This document shows, piece by piece, positions 58,166-64,000 of a DNA stretch of 64,000 nucleotides. A model generated the notes under the pieces. That model was not told where the DNA came from, made no database searches, and saw only the letters and a program-made list of their open reading frames with translations. The position numbers and the translations under genes are program-made. Positions within the stretch are counted from its first letter, which is position 1; the number at the start of each line of letters is the position of its first letter. Origin of the DNA: Orychophragmus violaceus (taxonomy: Eukaryota; Streptophyta; Magnoliopsida; Brassicales; Brassicaceae); assembly GCA_030180135.1 (NCBI GenBank), contig CM058239.1, positions 73,911,823-73,975,822 of the forward strand, read 5' to 3'.

Positions 58166-59197
58166 CTATCCAGTAAACAAACTATGAACAGTGTCCAGCT
58201 TGTTCCCGATATCAGCAATCTCAAGATTATCCATCTTTCCACCAGACTCTTTCCTTCTCCTATCAGCATTCTTGGTGCTATTGCTGCTTACCAAGTTGTC
58301 AATTAGCACTCTAGCCTGCTCAGGAGTCCTTGTATTAAAATTGCCATTGATGGCATTATCCAATGCAGATTGATAATGTAGATCAATGCCTCTGAAGAAT
58401 ATGCCCAGCAGCGTCACTTCAGAGAATCCATGATGAGGACAGTCACGTTGGTACTTCTTAAACCTCATCCAAGCAGACTTAAGAGGCTCTGTAGGACCTT
58501 GGGTAAAGGTGAGAATATCCTGTCTCGACTGATCAGAGCGAGCATCATCATAAAAGTGCCTCAAAAACTCTCTCTTCACAGCATCCCAAGTAGTAAACTT
58601 CCCAGATGGAAGTTTTTTCAGCCAAGCTGCAGCATCTCCAGCGACAGAATAAGGGAAAAGCTTGAGAAACAAGTAGTCATAGTTTACCGCATTATACTTC
58701 ATTCCAGTGATGAAGTCCTCAAAGTCATCAATGTGATCCATCGGTTGCTCGTGTGGGAGACCATGGAAAGGATTCCATCTCAGCAGAGAATAGTAGACAG
58801 TCTTGATCTCGAAGTCATTCCTCTCAAAGCCAGGAGGTACAATTGCTGACCGGTTAGCATAGAATTCATCCGGGCGGTTGTAGTCAGCAAGAGTCCTCTC
58901 AGCAGCTGCCATCTGCCTCTGATCTTGAGGCGGTTCAGGCGCAGGTTCAGGGATTACACGTCCCTCATCATCTATCCTTTGCTCATCATCATTGTATCGG
59001 TTGTTCTGGTCGTCCCTCAGAACACCCTGAGCATCATGTCTCAGAATCAAGCGATTTTGCACCATCCTTGCTCGTTGACCTTTTCTGTTAGTTCTCTCTA
59101 GTCTAGCAAGTTCCTCAAGCCTGAGATTCACGAGATTAGTGTTCGGAATACTTCTGGTCTCACGCGTCTGCATAAACCGTCGGTAATCGTTGTGCAA
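58166..59197 (-). CDS. Athila gag protein, 343 codons
   Basis: Typical Athila gag: LADYNRPDEFYANRSAIVPP, FHGLPHEQPMDHIDDFEDF, YLFLKLFPYSVAGDAAAWL, EFLRHFYDDARS, LKSAWMRFKKYQRDCPHHGF and GIFFRGIDLHYQSALDNA. It forms the capsid of the particle. Its stop (about 58166) is only 30 bp from the next frame at 58135, so gag and the protease part were once joined and are separated by a single break. The protein itself has no internal stop. The Met at 59197 is provisional because the frame near it is repeat-rich. Confidence 0.85.
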   Translation of the reverse strand: MHNDYRRFMQTRETRSIPNTNLVNLRLEELARLERTNRKGQRARMVQNRLILRHDAQGVLRDDQNNRYNDDEQRIDDEGRVIPEPAPEPPQDQRQMAAAERTLADYNRPDEFYANRSAIVPPGFERNDFEIKTVYYSLLRWNPFHGLPHEQPMDHIDDFEDFITGMKYNAVNYDYLFLKLFPYSVAGDAAAWLKKLPSGKFTTWDAVKREFLRHFYDDARSDQSRQDILTFTQGPTEPLKSAWMRFKKYQRDCPHHGFSEVTLLGIFFRGIDLHYQSALDNAINGNFNTRTPEQARVLIDNLVSSNSTKNADRRRKESGGKMDNLEIADIGNKLDTVHSLFTG

Positions 59198-59389
59198 CGA
59201 TCGATGCTAGGATGCAACGATCGATTCAACTCGAGTCGCCTTGTGTCGATCGATTCAAAAGAATGCGTCGATCGATGCAAAGCGAAAATCAGACCTGCGA
59301 CAGAGAAAAACAGAGAAGTTAGTAACAAAAACAAAAAACAAAAAACTAGTCTAAACTTTAAATTCAAATCTATCGAAGACTCAAAAGAG

Positions 59390-59407
59390 TCCCCGGCAAC
59401 GGCGACA
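59390..59407 (-). other. Athila primer-binding site (Asp-tRNA type)
   Basis: TGTCGCCGTTGCCGGGGA on the minus strand, one change from the usual Athila TGGCGCCGTTGCCGGGGA. Confidence 0.85.
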
Positions 59408-59413
59408 AAAACT

Positions 59414-60567
59414 TGATACTATCAGAGTTTTAATCCCTAGATCTACACTGCAAGTGCACAGACGTGAACCAGTAGTATATAGGATATCGAATCCACAGAG
59501 ACTTGTGATCTTACGATAGATTGTAGAAATTCGGATTAAGCTAGGTAAAGCAATAGAAAGCAGTAAATCAGAAAGCAGAAAGTAAATTAAGCGGTTTGTA
59601 AGCAATCAAACGAAGCGTCAGGTCAAGGGAGTTCTCAGGAAATCAGGAACACATGCTAATCAATCAAGCGGGATCTAATTAGGAACTGTTCTAGAACTAT
59701 AATCACAGAATTATAACAGACCAACTTTCGTTGTGAATATTATCTATGTCTCACAACCTAGCAAGCCAACTTTTGTTGCGAATTCTAGCGATCCTAAACA
59801 TGCATTAATCTCAAGTTCTTTCGTTCACAATTCTCCTAAGCCAAATTTCTTTGCGAATAGTCAAATTGCTCATCTAAGTTCTTTCTAGTTAATTAACCAA
59901 TTGTCGTTGCGGAAATCAACCTAACATCATAAATCTGGGTAGCTACTTCAGATTAAGCATTAAGAACAACCCTAGATAAAGAACTAGCAGATATGAATCC
60001 CTACAGATTGATCAACCTATAATTCCATGAAATCCCTAATGAGAATCCCTAAACCTAACTAGTAAACTACTCAGACATGGCATTTGAAGCAAAAGACATG
60101 ATGAATAGAAAACCAAATATCATAAAAGAGAAACAAAGAATATGAGTTCCAAATCTCTCTCTCTGAATAAAAATAATACTTAAGTCTGAAAGCGTAGCCT
60201 AAACAATGGCTTAAAAACCCTAATATAATGATCTAAAGTCGGTTGGGGCTTCTTTGTAATTATGAGAAACTTCTGGGCAAAAGTGCAATTTCCAAAACTC
60301 TTCATTAAACGCTCGCGAGTTGTCTGTGTCGACCTTGTGTCGATCGATGCACAAGATGTGTCGATCGACACAGGTCTGTGAAATAGACAGTGAAGTCTAT
60401 CTCTCGGGCCAATACTCCAAAATGCTCCAAAATGCGCCATAATCTCCAAATCCGCTCCAAACGTGTCTAGACCTGAAAACATAGATAAAAGGACTACAAA
60501 TGACTCTAAAAGACTCGATAATAAGATATATACCATAGTTAAAAGTCGTAAAAACCATGATATATCA
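59414..60567 (-). repeat. Athila 5' LTR
   Basis: 1,154 bp, TGATACTATCAGAG to CCATGATATATCA, with TGATA/TATCA inverted ends. It contains CGATCGATGCA and CGATCGACACA words (about 60325-60375) also present in the leader and gag region. The C-terminal half of the open frame entering from Copia gag is LTR read-through. Confidence 0.8.
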
Positions 60568-61099
60568 GAGGGCAAACACCTTATCCTGCTCTCTTCTTTC
60601 AAGGAGAACAAGAGGATCTCCAACTCTGCCCACAAGGATATGAACTTCCCACAGTGTTGCTTGAACTCCATTTCTTCTTGGTGCAGGTTGTTGATAGCAA
60701 GTTTGACCTCAGACACTCTGCTCAGGTTGGACATATTCCCATAAACCTTCTTGAGAGTGTCCCACAGATCCTTAGATGTTTCACAATAGGAGTAGGCTTC
60801 CAAGAGAGATGGTTCAAGAGAGCTTTGCAGAATGGAGAGTACATTATGGTTTCCTTGAACCCACAGCTCTTCATCAACATGGACAGCTTCTTCACCAGCT
60901 TTAGCTTCTGCCTCAGCTCCTGCTTCAGCTCCAGCTTTAGCTCCGGCTTCAGCACCAGACTTAATCATCTTATGTGGAGCAGTACTACTCATGACATGCT
61001 TCCACAACCCACGGCCACCAAGGGCAGACTTCACCATCGTTGCCCAAACTATGTAGTTGACGCCTTTAAGAATCCCAGAAATAACCACTCTTCAGTTCT
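60568..61099 (-). pseudogene. Gag N-terminal part of the third Copia
   Basis: Encodes GILKGVNYIVWATMVKSAL, GRGLWKHVM, a low-complexity GAEAGAKAGAEAGAEAEAKA stretch, then VLSILQSSLEPSLLEAYSY, KDLWDTLKKVYGNMSNLSRV and FISLWAELEILL. This is the UBN2-type gag of plant Copia. The stretch before it (MEN then a stop) breaks the start, and a frameshift precedes the Athila joint. The zinc-knuckle part is lost. Confidence 0.8.
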
Positions 61100-61104
61100 C
61101 CATT

Positions 61105-62102
61105 TGATGAGTACATCAAGTCATCATCAACCAAGGAGCATGGAGAAGGCCACAACCAAGTCAGAACAGCCCCTGTCCAAGCTACACTCCAAGCTGCTCA
61201 ACTAGACCAATTGGATCCATTTATGGAAAGAACCAAAACCAAGCATTTTGGAGCTTTACAACATCAACAATGGAGACCAGGAGAGTTCATTAGACCACCA
61301 GAAGCTTCAACAAACAAAATTCCATGCACCAGCAAGCCAATGATCAAGCAAGTTAACTATGTCCACAACTTGCCATATTTGGAAGCATTCACATTTGGAA
61401 GATTAACTCAGCACCAAACATTTTCCTATCATAGATACAATGTTTTAGGCTCATTTCCACCAAGTCTAGACGCCCCCAGATGCACAAGACTTCAGCAAAA
61501 CACACACATCAACCAGGAGCCTCACTTGCCTTTGTTGGATCCATTTGACATTCAATTCCAACGGCTCCTTCTTAAAGAGTGTGGTTTCGAATTAAGGACT
61601 TATTCAGGCAATCATAAGCATCACAAGGCTCTTAGAAGACTTCCCAAGTTGACCAGATACAAGCAAAGCCACAAATCTCCTTATTTGGCTGAGAATCCCA
61701 ACAATTATGCCTAACGGCTCTTTTCCTTTTATTGTCTCATTTTCCTTCTTTGTTTACTTCACTAGAACGTGTACATCTAGCTTATATAAGCTTAGCTTTG
61801 TTTCATTGTATTACTCACCTTTCAATCAGCCAATAAAGTATTATTCAGTGTCTATTCAAAGAGAGAGTTCTTTGTTAGAGTTTTTCCTTCTTTTGAATAA
61901 GTGTGTGATTCATCTATTCAACTGAAAACCTTGGATTACCTTGTTTGTGTGATTCAAATAAGTTGTTCAACCACAGATCGAGAGAGTCAATCAGCCCATA
62001 GAACAAGTGAGTTGTTCATCTCGCCATCCATCTTCTGTTCAAAGCTGAGAGAGTTACACAACCAGCAGCCTTGAATCCATCCATCTATCCGTGCCTACAT
62101 CA
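61105..62102 (+). mobile_element. Solo LTR in the Copia leader
   Basis: 998 bp starting TGATGAGTACATCA and ending CTACATCA, with TGATG/CATCA ends and a perfect TSD CCATT (61100-61104 and 62103-62107). No internal region remains, so unequal recombination between two LTRs has removed it. Strand is given by the ORF and the TATATAAGC (61796) and AATAAA (61841) signals; the LTR itself does not prove it. It separates the Copia primer site from gag. Confidence 0.85.
61106..61714 (+). CDS. ORF of about 200 codons inside the solo LTR, unknown
   Basis: The frame is open from the second base of the LTR (DEYIKSSSTKEHGEGHNQV) through QWRPGEFIRPPEASTNK, VNYVHNLPYLEAFTFGRL, FDIQFQRLLLKECGFELRTY and RRLPKLTRYKQSHKS to the stop at 61714. 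The first ATG is at about 61223; an earlier in-frame TTG is not a credible plant start. I do not recognise the protein. It is basic and His/Gln-rich, without signal peptide or membrane segment. Because it opens at the LTR edge it could be the C-terminal end of an element's internal ORF running into the LTR, or an LTR-encoded product. Confidence 0.4.
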   Translation, partial: DEYIKSSSTKEHGEGHNQVRTAPVQATLQAAQLDQLDPFMERTKTKHFGALQHQQWRPGEFIRPPEASTNKIPCTSKPMIKQVNYVHNLPYLEAFTFGRLTQHQTFSYHRYNVLGSFPPSLDAPRCTRLQQNTHINQEPHLPLLDPFDIQFQRLLLKECGFELRTYSGNHKHHKALRRLPKLTRYKQSHKSPYLAENPNNYA

Positions 62103-62107
62103 CCATT

Positions 62108-62312
62108 GCTGAGACTGATTTATGGCAAAGGAGGGAGTATTCAAGATGAGAGAGAAAAAACAAAAGCTTAAAAACCAAAGGAGAGAGCTTAAGAACAGAA
62201 AAATCTCAAAGATAGAACCGGTTTCTCAAGGACTCCAAGAACATAATAAGAAAAGGATTTCAAGCTTTTAGAACAGAGATTTGCGGAAGTAATGAAGGTA
62301 TATAAGCTTATA
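62108..62312 (-). other. Leader of the third Copia
   Basis: A 205-bp purine-rich untranslated stretch between primer site and the solo LTR. No gene. Confidence 0.55.
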
Positions 62313-62324
62313 GCTCGGATACCA
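62313..62324 (-). other. Primer-binding site of the third Copia
   Basis: TGGTATCCGAGC on the minus strand, one change from the Met-type TGGTATCAGAGC, directly beside the LTR at 62325. Confidence 0.85.
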
Positions 62325-62842
62325 TGTTAGAATATGAAGTTTAGATTAAGAGAATAAGGTAGAATGATAGAAATAAAACAAGGAACGGATTAGGGTTCTT
62401 GTGTGCGGTAGAGAGAGAGAGAGTTGAGAGAGATGCGGCTATTGAGAAGTATACACCTCAATATGATTCATCTAAAATGTGTACAAGAGTTTAAATAAGC
62501 TTTACAACTAAGGCATCTAGTGAATAAACAAATATAAATGGGTAGAGGACAAATTGAACTCGTGAAGGAAGAGAGAGAGGGTAACGGTCACTTGGATAGT
62601 GACATGTCCTTACGTGGTTCTAACTTGATAGTGACTGGTCTGGTGCGGTCCAAGTCTTGGGATTAGGGTTCTGAGTTTCCTGATTCTCTTGAACTCTTTA
62701 TGTACAAATGAAGACTTCTTGTACCGACCATTCCAAGCTTAGCACATAAGAAACAAAGCTCAGGCTTTGCACATTGAGAATTATCACAAAGTGCACAATG
62801 TTTTTACATTGATGTTGTGCACTTTGGATCTCCATTTCAATA
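62325..62842 (-). repeat. 5' LTR of the third Copia
   Basis: 518 bp, TGTTAGAATATGAAG to CATTTCAATA. Corresponds to 49426-49916 with many differences. Confidence 0.78.
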
Positions 62843-63872
62843 CAAATATGATGCACAAAGTTATGAAGTGTGCAGAAGTAATGCCACTGTTCAGCTGTGC
62901 AAAACCAGGGCCAAAGATAATGCAAGGAGCCATTCGAATCAATGTGAAAAAGTGAGGCAGAATCAGACTCTACATTGAGCATATTCGAGATGCATTAAGT
63001 AAGTATGGTCTGGTGTGTGTGGTCACAAGTTGTTCAGAGTATTCAGAAGGTGCAGAAGACTGATCAGCCTTGAAGACTCCCCAGACCTGTCACTATCACT
63101 CTTGGGAGTGTGCTTTCTCTCTCTCAGGACCTGCACACGTTTAACAAGAGTTAGGACAAGTCACTTTCAGTGTGTGAACACACCAGAACCGAAATAGAGT
63201 GAAGAAGACCCAGCCATTCATTTGAATTTGGGTTTGCTTCCAAGGAATCATTGGCTGAGATGTATTCATGATTTATATTTGTTTATTGTTGGTTTAACCT
63301 GGGTTTCCGCCTATTTAAAGGCCTTAAAATACCTTGTAATGTTTGCTAAGTCACATAATAAGAATCATATATATTCTTGATACAAAACGTTTTATTTCTC
63401 CTTCTCCTTCTCTCTTCTCTTTGTCGGTTCTGTTTTCTGTCTATCATTGTGTTCTTCAATCAGAGACAATGTAGACTCATGTAAAAGCCACGGTTTGGCT
63501 GCTAAAGGCAGCCCAAAACCACACTTGGATAGTTCTTCCATAACTAATCCAAGTGTGAGAACAAACGGTTATGTTAATGCCCTTACACTCTTTTCTTCTT
63601 TAGAACATCTCTTAGCTAATTACTGATTTGGTTCCATTGTCATGAGTAAACTCTCCTGATGAGATGATAAACTCTTGGAAACATTTTCATATAGCTAAAG
63701 TGTTCCTTCTCTTGAAACAAAATCGTTTTCCTCTCTTCTTAATCAGTTTCTCTCTAAAGTCTTGTTGATTTCTAGTCTTGATGTTGTTTCTGGTTCAGAG
63801 CTCCTTAAGGATGTCTCATGAACCAAAATTGATAATCAGAGCTTCGTCATGGATGCCTCTGAAATTCTAACA
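62843..63872 (+). repeat. Remaining part of the split 3' LTR, plus strand
   Basis: Continues the LTR begun at 49399-49425. Read in reverse it matches 52092-53294: GTGCAAAACCAGGGC at 62899, TTGGGAGTGTGCTTTCTCTC at 63102, GGCAGCCCAAAACCACACTT at 63505, and the end GAAATTCTAACA. It is followed by neither a primer site nor another LTR, which suits a 3' LTR. Confidence 0.75.
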
Positions 63873-64000
63873 AAGGTGCTCTTATTCGCAGTTACCAGCT
63901 CACCCTTTCCACCAAATAGCCCAAATGAACCTTTCTCTTTCGAATTTGTCCACACACATCATCCAAAGAAGGTAATGAGTCTGCCCTTAGGATTTGTTTG
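63873..64000 (+). other. Possible host exon at the window edge
   Basis: This flank of the LTR element is less repetitive and reads as an open frame (SSPFPPNSPNEPFSFEFVHT) up to a possible splice donor, AAGAAG then GTAATGAG at 63972. Too short to identify. It may be flanking genic DNA or another element. Confidence 0.25.

Larger units (their letters stand above)
57296..60567 (-). mobile_element. Truncated Athila (Ty3/gypsy) element in Copia
   Basis: Contains 5' LTR (59414-60567), Asp-type primer site, leader, gag and protease, then stops at the joint near 57295. RT, RNase H, integrase, the envelope-position ORF and the 3' LTR are gone. On the right, Copia gag resumes at 60568. The left end has no LTR, so a deletion removed the rest together with the C-terminal part of Copia gag. 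Confidence 0.82.
49426..62842 (-). mobile_element. Third Copia element, carrying three further insertions
   Basis: Bounded by LTRs 49426-49916 and 62325-62842, which share TGT.AGAAT.TGAAG starts and TC.CAAT.TCAATA-like ends but are clearly diverged. Leftwards from the primer site come gag (60568-61099), protease-integrase (56037-57296) and RT-RNase H (50105-52091). A solo LTR, an Athila remnant and a non-autonomous LTR element interrupt it. It sits inside the 3' LTR of the plus-strand element. No clear TSD was found (AGGAG versus CAAAT), so one edge may be eroded. Confidence 0.82.

Noticed and set aside
60180..60567. C-terminal half of the 302-codon frame from Copia gag
   Set aside because: This is Athila LTR sequence read through from Copia gag, not a protein domain.
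49421..62847. TSD for the third Copia
   Set aside because: AGGAG on the left and CAAAT on the right do not match, so I do not claim a target duplication although the LTR pair is clear.

Overview
The window is a gene-poor, repeat-dense piece of plant nuclear DNA, most likely from a Brassicaceae species. That call is inferred from the transposon types present (Copia, Athila, CACTA, MULE), an HBS1-like exon fragment with plant splice sites, an F-box fragment of a type I associate with Arabidopsis relatives, and an AT-rich background. I see no complete host gene. Almost everything is transposable elements, many inserted into one another. Their ends can be placed by terminal repeats and target-site duplications (TSDs).

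1-8139: AT-rich sequence, a three-exon fragment of an HBS1-like translational GTPase, a CACTA-type terminus at 3434, and an LTR-element fragment encoding a very acidic protein. About 1.5 kb of that fragment is duplicated in tandem without visible change.

8140-27655: a three-layer nest. A decayed Ty3/gypsy-like element with LTR remnants at 8140-9298 and 26567-27655 is split by an outer Copia element (11034-26107, TSD TTAGC). The outer Copia is split by an inner Copia element (15286-23005, TSD CGCAA). The inner element has one uninterrupted 1325-codon polyprotein and LTRs that look identical, so it is very young and possibly still mobile. The outer element has LTRs with one difference in 638 bp but a ruined pol gene and a lost gag start codon, which suggests movement by enzymes supplied in trans.

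28536-41268: a Mutator-like (MULE) element flanked by the 9-bp TSD TTATTATAA. It is packed with a short AGTAGACTTC motif in both orientations, and a CACTA element (30138-38401, TSD AAA) sits inside it. The CACTA carries two related OB-fold (RPA/DUF223-like) gene fragments and an F-box fragment, with no transposase that I can see.

41432-47662: an older decayed Copia element on the minus strand (TSD TACAT), followed by a CCGAACCGAA minisatellite.

48165-63872: the deepest nest. A plus-strand non-autonomous LTR element is split in its 3' LTR by a minus-strand Copia (49426-62842). That Copia holds three later insertions: another copy of the same non-autonomous family (52092-56036), a truncated Athila element (57296-60567), and a solo LTR (61105-62102, TSD CCATT) that contains a 200-codon ORF. 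Deletion has joined Athila gag-protease to Copia protease-integrase in one open frame.

The elements share a theme. Twice, a coding Copia is found with a non-coding relative that keeps its LTR, leader or 3' cis-sequences. All boundaries and differences were read by eye. No alignment or database search was run.
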